From assembly GCF_000355765.4 (NCBI RefSeq), contig NZ_CP021106.3, forward strand, positions 2,513,137 to 2,577,136: a stretch of DNA of 64,000 nt. The letters are read 5' to 3'. Of the stretch, positions 45,143 to 53,443 are shown in pieces. Below the pieces are notes generated by a model. It ran no database searches and was not told the origin of the DNA. It saw only the letters and a list, made by a program, of their open reading frames with translations. This stretch comes from Nitrosospira lacus. GTDB lineage: Bacteria; Pseudomonadota; Gammaproteobacteria; Burkholderiales; Nitrosomonadaceae. The position numbers were made by a program, and so were the translations under genes. Every line of letters starts with the position of its first letter. The stretch's first letter is position 1.

Positions 45143-46804
45143 TTAACTTACATGAAAATTCCGCATCATGCCCAAATCTTCATGCTCCAGATTATGACAG
45201 TGATAAAGAAACAGGCCGGTGTAATCTTCGAACGGCTTGATGATGTCGATTTCCTCGCCCGGCATGACTAATACCGTGTCTTTCCAGCCGTTGTTGATGA
45301 AACCTTCCCGGACTGTGGCATAACCGCCGGCATCCTGCTCCTTCAAGGTGCGCGAGATAACCCGGAACTGCTGACCATGCAGATGAATCGGGTGCGGCAT
45401 GGGCATCATCATGCCCATGCCGCCCATTCTTTCGCCCCCCATCCCTCCCATCCCCATGCCACCCCCCATCGACCCCTGGACATTGGAAATACGAACCTTC
45501 TGGATGGTATTGACAGGTATTCTTTCGATATCCATCACATCATCCATCTCGAACGACCGGCCATTCAGTTGGGGCGACATATGGCCCATGCTGGCGGCAA
45601 TCGGGACAGGCCGGTCTGGATTCGATACATCATGTTCCATCAACTTGCGCATCTTGACGAGACTCTGCGGAAGCCGGGGGGAGTCACTGACTTTCGCGGC
45701 GATATGGAAGCGGGCGATCGGAAAGGATTCACCCTGGGCCGGTCCGCCACGCACCATGCCGCCACGGCCCCTGCCTCTCATCCCGCCGCCCATACCACCC
45801 ATGCCGCCCCCCATGCTCATGCCGCCCATACCACCCATACGTGGCAGGTCATATTCGAGGCTGCGCAGCATCAGATCGCTTCCCGCCTCGCGTCCACTGA
45901 AGTCGACCCACAATTCGACGCGTTCGGCCGGTGCAAGCATGATATATGGATAGGTTCCAGGCGATTCCAGCAATCCGCCATCGGTCCCGATGGCGATGAG
46001 TGGCGTGCCATCATCCCAGCCAAGCTTGTAAATCCTCGAATTCGATCCATTGAACACGCGCAAACGATAGGCACGGGTCTTCACTGGAATGACGCTGTTT
46101 GCCTGTCCGTTGACCAGAATGGTATCCCCCAGGAAACCGCTCATCCTCTCATGCATGCCGAATATGTATTGCAATTGATTACCGGCGGTAAAGCGCCGGT
46201 CCTGGATTACGATGGGAATATCGTGCTCGCCATCGGGCAGACCCAGCTTACGTTCCTGCTCGTCGGTAATCGTGATCAACCCGGCTTGGCCGCGATAAAC
46301 TTGCGTTGCGGTCATTTCGTGAGTGTGGGCATGGTACCAGTTTGTTCCGGCGGGATTCTTCACTTCAAACTCGTACACGTATCGTTCGCCTGGTTCGATC
46401 GCATACATGGGATGTCCGTCCATTTTCTGCGGCACATGCATACCGTGCCAATGCATGATCGACGGCTCGGGCAGTTGATTGTAAAAAAATATCCGGACTT
46501 TCTGGCCCTGCGCCAGATTCAGCGTCGGCCCCAGGTAGCCCGGCAGGATTTTCAAGGCTGCTTTAGGGCCCTTCAATACTTTGCCATCGTATTTGAAGAC
46601 GCTTGTATGGGCGCCGGGCAGAATCGGAACCTCGGCTATTCGCGCGAAAAACTCCACTTCCACATCGGATTTGAAGGCGGAGCTCGGCTTGGTATCAAGA
46701 ATGCGGCCGGCTTCGCCTCGCGCGAAACCGGGCAATGCGGCCGCCACTGTGCCGGCCAGGGCATAGTGCAGGAATTGCCGCCTTTTATAATCGTGATGTG
46801 TCAT
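45143..46804 (-). CDS. Tat-exported multicopper oxidase with Met-rich inserts
   Basis: This 553-residue protein has a twin-arginine signal (KRRQFLHYALAG) and three cupredoxin domains. All four copper-binding motifs are present: HWHGMH, WYHAHTHEM, HPIHLHGQ and the type 1/3 site YHCHNLEHEDLGM. Two Gly/Met-rich segments occur, one around residues 325-350 (PRMGGMGGMSMGGGMGGMGG) and one just before the third copper motif (MGGMGMMMPMPHPIHLHG). Such inserts suit copper handling, as in CueO or CopA. It is probably a periplasmic copper-detoxifying oxidase. No copper exporter or regulator is adjacent. Confidence 0.92.
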   Translation of the reverse strand: MTHHDYKRRQFLHYALAGTVAAALPGFARGEAGRILDTKPSSAFKSDVEVEFFARIAEVPILPGAHTSVFKYDGKVLKGPKAALKILPGYLGPTLNLAQGQKVRIFFYNQLPEPSIMHWHGMHVPQKMDGHPMYAIEPGERYVYEFEVKNPAGTNWYHAHTHEMTATQVYRGQAGLITITDEQERKLGLPDGEHDIPIVIQDRRFTAGNQLQYIFGMHERMSGFLGDTILVNGQANSVIPVKTRAYRLRVFNGSNSRIYKLGWDDGTPLIAIGTDGGLLESPGTYPYIMLAPAERVELWVDFSGREAGSDLMLRSLEYDLPRMGGMGGMSMGGGMGGMGGGMRGRGRGGMVRGGPAQGESFPIARFHIAAKVSDSPRLPQSLVKMRKLMEHDVSNPDRPVPIAASMGHMSPQLNGRSFEMDDVMDIERIPVNTIQKVRISNVQGSMGGGMGMGGMGGERMGGMGMMMPMPHPIHLHGQQFRVISRTLKEQDAGGYATVREGFINNGWKDTVLVMPGEEIDIIKPFEDYTGLFLYHCHNLEHEDLGMMRNFHVS

Positions 46805-46868
46805 TATTTTCCCTCGCTTTTTTCACGGTAAGTAATCCATGTGTCAAACCCCGCAATAGCGGGCTGTT

Positions 46869-47231
46869 ACTGATGATGCATAGGTTGACGGGAATGTCCC
46901 GGAACGGCGTGATGCGCATGATCGCTCAACTGGGCGTCAAACCACCGGTGAATCGCATTAATCAACTTTTGCGAATCGGTGGAGTAATCGATCTGTGCAC
47001 CGTCCGGAAGCTCTGTGTACTTTATTTGGACTGCTTCAAGCCTCCATTCGCTGTTTTAGAAAAGATGGATGTGGTTTTTTCAAGATCGAATGGCATGACA
47101 TGCGCGCCACGGTGCGCGACTTCATCAAGCCGCTTCTCGTCCGCCTTTTCCACCGCATGAGCCGGTATTATCGTGAACAAGCGAATAATAACGGTATCGT
47201 GAGCAAATTCATTGTTACCCCTTTTCTTCAT
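46869..47231 (-). pseudogene. Small conserved protein gene with internal deletion
   Basis: The upstream piece (from 47231) reads MKKRGNNEFAHDTVIIRLFT and later HVMPFDLEKTTSIFSKTANG, ending after GLKQSK at a stop near 47022. In another frame the C-terminal piece follows at once: IKYTELPDGAQIDYSTDSQK, LINAIHRWFDAQLSDHAHHA and a His-rich end at 46869. As I recall the family, about 40 residues between these blocks are missing. Members are often mislabelled aspartate carbamoyltransferase; the function is unknown. Confidence 0.6.
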
Positions 47232-47267
47232 AAGATCCCCGCTGGGCATCGAATAGACAAACGCCCT

Positions 47268-47636
47268 TCACGCAAATAAGAGATATATCGACAACAAAAT
47301 TCCCACCATGGCGACCGATAAAGATAGAAATGACGAGAGCCACGGTATGGGCAGTTTGGGAAGATCCTCGGCCGGGAGCGAAGATATGTAAACCCGATGA
47401 TTACGCAGGGCGCCAAGGATTACCGCGGAGCCGGTAAGCACAAGAGCTATGCCGAGCACGGCGGAGGGCCAATGAGCAGGGTGTAATTCTGCCGGAGCCG
47501 CAACTGAGATCGCCATGAGACTTAAAAACAGACCGAACCTGGCAACCACAAAACCGAGGGCCATTATCGTAAGTCCTGTGCGCACCCATGCCAGAAGCGT
47601 GCGCTCTGCGGCAAAGAAAACGCGCGGGTCCGACAT
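47268..47636 (-). CDS. DUF202 (YidH-like) membrane protein
   Basis: This 122-residue protein has three membrane helices and the DUF202 start VFFAAERTLLAWVRTGLTIM, then ALGFVVARFGLF. The second helix is WPSAVLGIALVLTGSAVILG and the third lies at the C terminus. The function of the family is unknown. It is the last island gene before pdxJ, on the opposite strand. Confidence 0.88.
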   Translation of the reverse strand: MSDPRVFFAAERTLLAWVRTGLTIMALGFVVARFGLFLSLMAISVAAPAELHPAHWPSAVLGIALVLTGSAVILGALRNHRVYISSLPAEDLPKLPIPWLSSFLSLSVAMVGILLSIYLLFA

Positions 47637-47945
47637 TCCTTTCCGCTCTCCCCATTTTTGCAGGTTTACCCTTCACCCTGTGGATGAATGTTTTCACCCT
47701 GAATCCCCACCGGACTTCTGAATCCCGGATTCAGCAGGTTATATATATAATAATTATAGTATAGTAGGTTTTTGGTTTCCAACTGAGCCAAAGCTCGCTC
47801 CAGCCTGTGTACGAATGTGCTTGGGCCGTGAATACAGGACGCGTCGCATCGCGCGGCCGCTGGAGCAGGATACCGATGTCCTACGGACTGGTTGCCATAT
47901 CCGACCCTAACCGCCGCACGCGCGGCAATTATTAACAAAAAAATC
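47637..47945. promoter_or_regulatory. Divergent promoter region between DUF202 gene and pdxJ
   Basis: This 309-base gap holds two direct copies of TTCACCCTG (47672-47680 and 47693-47701) 21 bases apart, the palindrome CTGAATCC-C-GGATTCAG (47717-47733), and a very AT-rich run (TTATATATATAATAATTATA) near 47740 that probably contains the pdxJ promoter. Because the island cut pdxJ off from the era-recO transcript, a local promoter is expected. No gene is supported. Confidence 0.4.
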
Positions 47946-48671
47946 ATGATCGAACTGGGTGTCAATATTGATCACGTCGCCACACTGCGACAGGCGCGAG
48001 GCACAACTTATCCGAGCCCTGTAGAAGCGGCGATGGTCGCGGAATCGGCTGGGGCAGATGCAATTACGCTGCACCTGCGCGAAGACCGCCGCCATATCCA
48101 GGACGCGGATGTGGAGATTCTACGCAATGTACTTAAAACCCGCATGAATCTGGAGAGCGCGGTGACAGGCGAAATGATAGATTTTGCGCTACGCATCCGT
48201 CCTCAGGACGTTTGCCTCGTGCCCGAGCGCCGCGAAGAACTGACCACCGAAGGAGGGCTCGACGTAGTGCGGCATTTTGAACAGGTGAGGCAGGCGTGCG
48301 GCAGGCTAACCAACGCGGGCATTCGCGTGTCGCTATTCATTAATGCCGACGCCGCCCAGATCGATGCCGCGGCGCGGACCGGCGCGCCGGCAATCGAGAT
48401 CCACACAGGCCAATATGCCGATGCGAGAACCGCGAGCGAGCAACAGAGTGAGCTGGAACGAATTCGCGTTGCGGTAAGGGAAGGTATGGGCCGGGGACTG
48501 AAAGTCAATGCCGGGCACGGATTACATTATCATAATGTCCAGCCCATCGCGGCGATACCCGGGATATCCGAGCTTAATATCGGCCATGCCATCGTTGCCC
48601 ATGCCCTGTTTATCGGCCTTGAACAGGCGGTACGGGAAATGAGAAAACTGATGCTGGAAGCGCGTAAATGA
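47946..48671 (+). CDS. pdxJ: Pyridoxine 5'-phosphate synthase
   Basis: This 241-residue TIM-barrel enzyme condenses 1-deoxyxylulose 5-phosphate with aminoacetone phosphate to form vitamin B6 phosphate. It starts with the family signature [67 protein letters not shown] and [20 protein letters not shown] follow. I start it at ATG 47946 rather than at an upstream in-frame start at 47892, which would add residues not found in the family. Its stop overlaps acpS. Confidence 0.96.
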   Translation: MIELGVNIDHVATLRQARGTTYPSPVEAAMVAESAGADAITLHLREDRRHIQDADVEILRNVLKTRMNLESAVTGEMIDFALRIRPQDVCLVPERREELTTEGGLDVVRHFEQVRQACGRLTNAGIRVSLFINADAAQIDAAARTGAPAIEIHTGQYADARTASEQQSELERIRVAVREGMGRGLKVNAGHGLHYHNVQPIAAIPGISELNIGHAIVAHALFIGLEQAVREMRKLMLEARK

Positions 48672-49045
48672 TTTATGGAATCGGAACCGATCTGGTGGAA
48701 CCTTCGCGCATTGCGCGCTTGCTCGAAAAATATGGCGAACGCTTTGCCAGGCGATTGCTCACGGATGAGGAATGGCCCGAATATATCAAGAGCGGCCAGC
48801 CCGCCATGTTTCTTGCCAAACGCTTCGCCGCCAAGGAAGCCCTTTCCAAGGCAATCGGTACGGGTATGCGCTATCCAGTGAGTTTGAGCCATATCGGGGT
48901 AACCCATGACTCTCTGGGTAAGCCGTATTTCGCCTTTCACCCCGCATTGAGCGCGCTGGTCAAAAATGAAGGTATCATCCGCCACCATCTTTCCATCAGC
49001 GATGAATTGAACCTGGCATGTGCTTTTGTCATTCTGGAAAAATAA
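48668..49045 (+). CDS. acpS: Holo-[acyl-carrier-protein] synthase
   Basis: This 125-residue phosphopantetheinyl transferase activates the acyl carrier protein. It has the N-terminal motif [20 protein letters not shown], with the magnesium-binding Asp, and [20 protein letters not shown], with the second acidic site. The ATG overlaps the pdxJ TGA, and the pair is translationally coupled, as in most betaproteobacteria. Confidence 0.95.
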   Translation: MIYGIGTDLVEPSRIARLLEKYGERFARRLLTDEEWPEYIKSGQPAMFLAKRFAAKEALSKAIGTGMRYPVSLSHIGVTHDSLGKPYFAFHPALSALVKNEGIIRHHLSISDELNLACAFVILEK

Positions 49046-49126
49046 TAGGCACTATAAGCCCGCATTTTCCTCGTGATGCTTGCGCTGCTCAATGAATTCT
49101 ATCGCTTGCATATTCGAGCATATTGC

Positions 49127-49202
49127 TTGACCCGGAATCCAGTCCGAACTCACAATAGTGTGTCCTGAACGCCACTGGATATCGGCTTCCGCAGGTATGA
49201 CG
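49127..49202. repeat. Degenerate palindromic intergenic repeat
   Basis: On the minus strand this reads CGTCATACCTGCGGAAGCCG, ATATCCAGTGGCG, and later GACTGGATTCCGGGTC, with inverted ends. It resembles the widespread CGTCATTCCCGCG-AAGCGGG-ATCCAG palindromes of proteobacteria, here eroded. It lies between acpS and nagZ. Confidence 0.5.
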
Positions 49203-49255
49203 TTTGTACAGTTTGATTGCTGCATTAACAGAACTTTGCCTTCATAGGACATCCC

Positions 49256-50305
49256 ATGTCGCTCGGACCCATCATGCTCGACATCGAAGGCGCGCAGCTT
49301 ACCGCCAGCGACAAGACGAGACTCCTGCACCCGCTGGTGGGCGGGGTAATCCTGTTCACGCGCAATTACGCATCGCTTGAACAGCTCATAGAGCTCACCA
49401 CCGGGATTCACGCGCTTCGTACCCCGCCGCTCCTTATCGCGGTGGATCATGAGGGTGGCAGAGTGCAGCGTTTTCGTACGGATTTCACGAGGCTGCCACC
49501 CATGCGCGAACTGGGCAAAATATGGGATGAACATCCGGGCAGGGCGCGGCATCTGGCGCAGCAGACGGGCTACGTGCTGTCGGCGGAACTGCGCGCCGCA
49601 GGGATAGACTTGAGCTTTACCCCAGTGCTGGACACGGATCACGGACAGAGCTGCGTCATCGGTGACCGCGCTTTTCACCACAAACCGCAAGGTATCGCCG
49701 AACTGGCTCACAGCCTGATGTCCGGACTGAAGCTGGGCGGCATGGCGGCGGTAGGAAAACATTTTCCGGGGCACGGTTATATTCAGGCGGATTCCCATGT
49801 TGAGGTGCCAGTGGACGAGCGCACTTATCCGGAAATCGAAAAAAGCGACCTGGTCCCGTTTCGCAAAATGATTGACTTCGGGCTCGCCGGCATCATGCCG
49901 GCGCATGTCATTTACCCCTTGGTCGATACGCGCCCTGCGGGGTTTTCGGAAATATGGTTGAAAAAGATCCTGCGCGGTGAACTGGACTTCGAAGGCTGCA
50001 TTTTCAGCGATGACTTGAACATGGCAGGCGCGGCGGTCGCGGGTGATATATTGCAACGCGCGGAAAGCGCGCTGCATGCGGGTTGCGACATGATACTGGC
50101 ATGCAATAACTCGAGAGCGGCGGATACATTGCTGGAGAAATTACAGTGGGACATTCCGGCCATCAGCGTTGTGCGCCTTGCGCGCATGCGCGGACGGCCC
50201 CATCCCGATTCGCTCGTAAAACTGCATGAGAACGCCAATTTTGTAAAAGCGGTGGAGAATATCGCCGGGATCGGACTCGGCAGCGGTGAATTGCCGCTGG
50301 GCTAA
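49256..50305 (+). CDS. nagZ: Beta-N-acetylhexosaminidase NagZ
   Basis: This 349-residue cytoplasmic glycoside hydrolase (family 3) releases N-acetylglucosamine from recycled peptidoglycan fragments. It begins [20 protein letters not shown]. The substrate loop reads [20 protein letters not shown] and the nucleophile lies in [27 protein letters not shown] is the other conserved block. GAC(T)-type spacing of AGGACATCCC supports the start. A family 1 repeat begins at its stop codon. Confidence 0.95.
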   Translation: MSLGPIMLDIEGAQLTASDKTRLLHPLVGGVILFTRNYASLEQLIELTTGIHALRTPPLLIAVDHEGGRVQRFRTDFTRLPPMRELGKIWDEHPGRARHLAQQTGYVLSAELRAAGIDLSFTPVLDTDHGQSCVIGDRAFHHKPQGIAELAHSLMSGLKLGGMAAVGKHFPGHGYIQADSHVEVPVDERTYPEIEKSDLVPFRKMIDFGLAGIMPAHVIYPLVDTRPAGFSEIWLKKILRGELDFEGCIFSDDLNMAGAAVAGDILQRAESALHAGCDMILACNNSRAADTLLEKLQWDIPAISVVRLARMRGRPHPDSLVKLHENANFVKAVENIAGIGLGSGELPLG

Positions 50306-50450
50306 CAGCCTTTCGGATGGGGAACTGATGTTGACGATTTTGAGGGCTAATAATTGTTCTATTGACTGAGAAAGCGATGAAATATGGACCGGCCCGATGC
50401 TTTAAGTCCGGCTTCTGCAGCCGATCTCCTTTAAGTCCGGCAGGCTGCCA
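50304..50450 (+). repeat. Repeat family 1, full-length copy C
   Basis: This 147-bp element starts at the nagZ stop (AACAGCCTTTCGGATGG) and ends CTTTAAGTCCGGCAGGCTGC, the best-preserved right inverted end. CTTTAAGTCCGGC occurs twice in its right third, about 31 bases apart. The interior matches copies A, B and D (GACGATTTTGAGGGC, TTGTTCTATTGACTGAG, GATGAAATATGGACCGGCC). Confidence 0.75.
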
Positions 50451-50568
50451 GCGTCAAAAAATATCGGGAACGGTTGAAAAAACAGCAAGCGGACCTATAT
50501 TGACTACTGAGTGCTGATTCCAGTCATTTCAGCATTGATGCTAACCATTTAATTCACATGGAGGTAAT

Positions 50569-51006
50569 ATGGCTATTGCTCGTTACGAACCCTGGAGTTT
50601 ACTGAATCAATTACACAAAGAACTGGATCGTGTGCGCGAGGGTGGAGGGGGCGAGGGATCGGCTGCCACCGCCGAATGGGCGCCGGCGGTCGATATCAAG
50701 GAAGAAGCCGACAAGTTCGTCCTGCTGGCGGATCTTCCGGGGGTAAAACCTGAGGAGATCGATGTTAGCATGGAGGATGGCGTGCTGACGATCAGAGGCG
50801 AAAAGAGAACCGAGGCAAAAACCGAGAAAGAAGGTTATAAACGGGTTGAGCGTACCTACGGCTCTTTTTACCGGCGCTTCAGTTTACCGGATACGGCGAA
50901 TTCAGACGCGATATCGGCAAAAACTAATCATGGTGTCCTGGAAATCGTCATCCCCAAACGTGAAGCCGTCCAGCCAAAGAAAATTAACGTAACTTCGGCC
51001 GAATAA
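50569..51006 (+). CDS. Hsp20 small heat-shock protein
   Basis: This 145-residue alpha-crystallin-type chaperone holds unfolding proteins in oligomers. The crystallin domain spans residues ~40-130: APAVDIKEEADKFVLLADLP, GVKPEEIDVSMEDGVLTIRG, ERTYGSFYRRFSLPDTA and NHGVLEIVIPKRE. A C-terminal I-x-V-type tail (KINVTSAE) is present. GGAGG precedes the ATG and a terminator follows at once. A heat-shock promoter was not resolved in the 118 bases upstream. Confidence 0.94.
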   Translation: MAIARYEPWSLLNQLHKELDRVREGGGGEGSAATAEWAPAVDIKEEADKFVLLADLPGVKPEEIDVSMEDGVLTIRGEKRTEAKTEKEGYKRVERTYGSFYRRFSLPDTANSDAISAKTNHGVLEIVIPKREAVQPKKINVTSAE

Positions 51007-51022
51007 TGCCCGAGTAAGCGAG

Positions 51023-51055
51023 CGGAGCCAAACGAGATGCGCGGCTCCGTTTTTC
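51023..51055 (+). terminator. Rho-independent terminator after hsp20
   Basis: CGGAGCC (51023-51029) pairs with GGCTCCG (51043-51049), followed by five T. The ATG at 51037 falls inside its loop, which argues against that ATG as the start of the next gene. Confidence 0.8.
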
Positions 51056-51072
51056 TTGAGCGGACCAAAGAG

Positions 51073-51510
51073 GTGAACGACCCATACCACCTGCAACGCT
51101 TCGTGGATGCCCAGCAGCCCATCTTCAGAAAAGTATGCCGTGAATTAAAGGACGGCAGAAAGCAAAGTCACTGGATGTGGTTTATCTTCCCGCAGATTAG
51201 TGGCTTGGGTCAAAGCGAGATGGCGCACAAATTCGCCATTTCTTCTCGGGAAGAAGCCGAGGCATATCTGAAGCACCCCATTCTTGGAAGCCGGTTACTG
51301 GAGTGTAGCCGGATCGTCGCTGCTCTTGGCGGACGCTCTATCGAAGATATTTTTGAATACCCGGACACCATGAAGTTTCGGTCATCGATGACCTTATTTG
51401 CGCACGTTACGGCTGGCAATAAAGTGTTTAATGACTGCTTGCGCAAATATTTCAAAGGAGAGCCCGACCCTTTTACGCTAGCCCGTATATCTCACCGGAT
51501 CGAGGAATGA
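51073..51510 (+). CDS. DUF1810-family protein
   Basis: The 145-residue product matches DUF1810: DPYHLQRFVDAQQPIFRKVC at the start, KQSHWMWFIFPQISGLGQSE in the middle and DTMKFRSSMTLFAHVTAG towards the end. The family is widespread and of unknown function. I choose the GTG at 51073 (VNDPYHLQRF), which fits the usual family start and is preceded by GAGCGGA. The ATG at 51037 lies in the loop of the hsp20 terminator. Confidence 0.85.
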   Translation: MNDPYHLQRFVDAQQPIFRKVCRELKDGRKQSHWMWFIFPQISGLGQSEMAHKFAISSREEAEAYLKHPILGSRLLECSRIVAALGGRSIEDIFEYPDTMKFRSSMTLFAHVTAGNKVFNDCLRKYFKGEPDPFTLARISHRIEE

Positions 51511-51626
51511 TGGCGAGCGGTTTGTGAGTCGATTGGCGTATCCTTCGCCCAGCCAATAGCCGAGCCTATTTGTCAATGCCGTTATGCATGATGCTTACGA
51601 TAATTTCCGGATGACTCTGGTGCTCA

Positions 51627-51649
51627 GCACCTCGGCTATGCCGAGGTGC
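51627..51649. other. Perfect 10-bp hairpin
   Basis: GCACCTCGGC, loop TAT, GCCGAGGTGC (51627-51649). No T-run follows on either strand. It lies in the gap after the DUF1810 gene, just before a family 2 repeat, and may act as a transcription barrier or mRNA-end stabiliser. Confidence 0.55.
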
Positions 51650-51667
51650 GCTTCCGAACCAGACAGG

Positions 51668-51921
51668 ATTATTCTCGGCTTTGCAACGATGTCGGGAGTT
51701 GGACGATGTGAAGTGTGTGGTTTTTGGGGCAGGACAAGACGCAATGACGTGGAATGGTCACTCCATTCAAAGGAGTTGCAACACAGCCGTATGCCGAAAA
51801 AAACCGCGCAATCCACCCCGAACTCACTGGCCAAAAAGGTAAAGGTTGAGTTGCACAAAAAAATTTGGAGTACTAAATCAAAATTAAAAAATGAGCGGTC
51901 AACTGCTGGATTTAGAATTAT
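51668..51921 (-). repeat. Repeat family 2, second long copy (reverse)
   Basis: Read on the minus strand, this copy starts ATAATTCTAAATCCAGCAGT and GACCGCTCATTTTTTAATTT, parallel to the element at 35163. It shares the GCGCGGTTTTTTTCGG arm, the central TTGAATGGAGTGACCATTCC segment and the AAAAACCACACACTTCACAT arm. Its other end is more eroded. Open frames across it arise from the repeat and are not genes. Confidence 0.65.
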
Positions 51922-51979
51922 TTCCGGATTCAGTATCCATCGCTCCAATTTAGCGGAAGCGATATCCACGACTCACACT

Positions 51980-53443
51980 CTATCCTCTCTCCCTGTGTTT
52001 GACTCTTACGCGGTAAGTGAGCGTGGTCCTGCCATCCGCGGGAACGGATACTTTCCATTCAGCAACATCGGAAGCCACCTTGGTATGAGGCTGCGATTCC
52101 GATATCATGGTCCAGTCATCCGGCACCGGCTCCCGCACAGTCACCGTAACCGCCTCCTTCTTGGCATTCTTTAATACGATCTGATAAGCGGTTTCAAATA
52201 CGACGTTATGGCGCCCTTCCCCGCCCCGCCTCTGGAAATCCGTCTGTTTCTTGTCGGCTGTCACATCGAACGCGTCGCCCAGCTTCAAACGAACCACCTC
52301 GTTCCTGGGTGTATGATCAATCTGGTCTTCTCCCACAAACTGGGCATTCCCCTGCGTATCCTTCTTGTAAACGCGGACTATCCCCTTGGGCAGCGGTACA
52401 CCTAGGCCTTCGCCTTTATTCTGAAATTCGACAAACACGCCCACTTTCAGCTTCTGGCCCATATCGCCGTACTGGCCGAAATAATAATAATTTGCACCCG
52501 TCATCAGAAATTCTTTCCTGACCGGCACAGTGGTCGCGGACAGCAGCGCCACCTGCTTGGTTTGGTTTTCCGCCAACGTCGTGGTGCGCTGCAGCATATA
52601 AAGATGATACTCAAACAGCGACTCCTGCTTCATTTCCTCGACCTCGGCCGTCTTTGCCGCCATGGCCACCATGTCGCGCGACATGGGGGACGGTTTGCGC
52701 ACCCGGTTCAGATCCCCGGCCACCAGTTGCAATCTGGCATTCGTATAGGTGGTTCCACTTTGGTTGGTCAAAGTAACCCAGCCATTAAAATCAAGTTGAT
52801 CGTCGCGTTCATTCAGTTCGGCCACATAGTCGGCGTGCCATGACAACCCGGAAGTCAGGTAGGAAAGTTCAAGATTCTGTTCTCCTGCGATGGCATTAAC
52901 GAGTGAGATGACCAGGGTCGGTTTATCGCGCAGGTTCTGCGGCACGCCGGAGAATGCCAGACGCCCCGGAATACCGGTTTCGATGCGATCGGCAAATTTG
53001 AGCACGGTGCCGCCATGAGTGGCAAGCACTGCAGCCGTTTCTCTGGTTTCCGCACCCGTTGCCGGATGGGTGCGAATGACCGTCACCTCCTTGCCAAGAT
53101 ACTTCTCCAGCAGCTTCTCGGGCGTCAGCAGATCAAAATCGAAATTCTGCTCCTGCAAGCGAAACCCGGCGGGATGAGTCACATTGCGCAACTGCGCCGT
53201 TTCGGGACGCATCCGGGCGGAAACCTCCCGCCAGGCCAGTTTATTAAAATCCCGTTCGAGTTTCACCCTGCGCGCATCCTTCACCAGGGCCAGATCATCA
53301 TTGTAGATCGTAACAGCCACTTCCTTTTGTTCCACGGCGGTGGTCACTTTCTCATCTTTCTGGTCTCCGGGCGCTGCAACGCCCTGAGGATGAAACATTA
53401 TCAGGCTTGCAGCCATCATGTTGACCGTCAATGTCTTCAGCAT
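51980..53443 (-). CDS. Secreted DUF4139 domain protein
   Basis: This 487-residue protein has a signal peptide (LKTLTVNMMAASLIMFHPQG ending near VAAPG) and a long beta-rich body of the DUF4139 type (VTIYNDDLALVKDARRVKLE at the start, LSYLTSGLSWHADYVAELNE in the centre, ANYYYFGQYGDMGQKLKVGV later). Homologues are periplasmic or surface proteins of unknown function. GGAGGAAAA before ATG 53443 fixes the start. It overlaps the upstream glycosyltransferase gene by seven bases, so the two are probably made together. Confidence 0.87.
   Translation of the reverse strand: MLKTLTVNMMAASLIMFHPQGVAAPGDQKDEKVTTAVEQKEVAVTIYNDDLALVKDARRVKLERDFNKLAWREVSARMRPETAQLRNVTHPAGFRLQEQNFDFDLLTPEKLLEKYLGKEVTVIRTHPATGAETRETAAVLATHGGTVLKFADRIETGIPGRLAFSGVPQNLRDKPTLVISLVNAIAGEQNLELSYLTSGLSWHADYVAELNERDDQLDFNGWVTLTNQSGTTYTNARLQLVAGDLNRVRKPSPMSRDMVAMAAKTAEVEEMKQESLFEYHLYMLQRTTTLAENQTKQVALLSATTVPVRKEFLMTGANYYYFGQYGDMGQKLKVGVFVEFQNKGEGLGVPLPKGIVRVYKKDTQGNAQFVGEDQIDHTPRNEVVRLKLGDAFDVTADKKQTDFQRRGGEGRHNVVFETAYQIVLKNAKKEAVTVTVREPVPDDWTMISESQPHTKVASDVAEWKVSVPADGRTTLTYRVRVKHRERG

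Noticed and set aside
45377-46831. 484-codon open frame on the plus strand
   Set aside because: It is antisense to the multicopper oxidase; its His/Ala-rich low complexity mirrors the Met/Gly-rich inserts of the real gene.
51584-52174. 196-codon plus-strand frame after the DUF1810 gene
   Set aside because: It is built from a family 2 repeat and the antisense of the DUF4139 gene.
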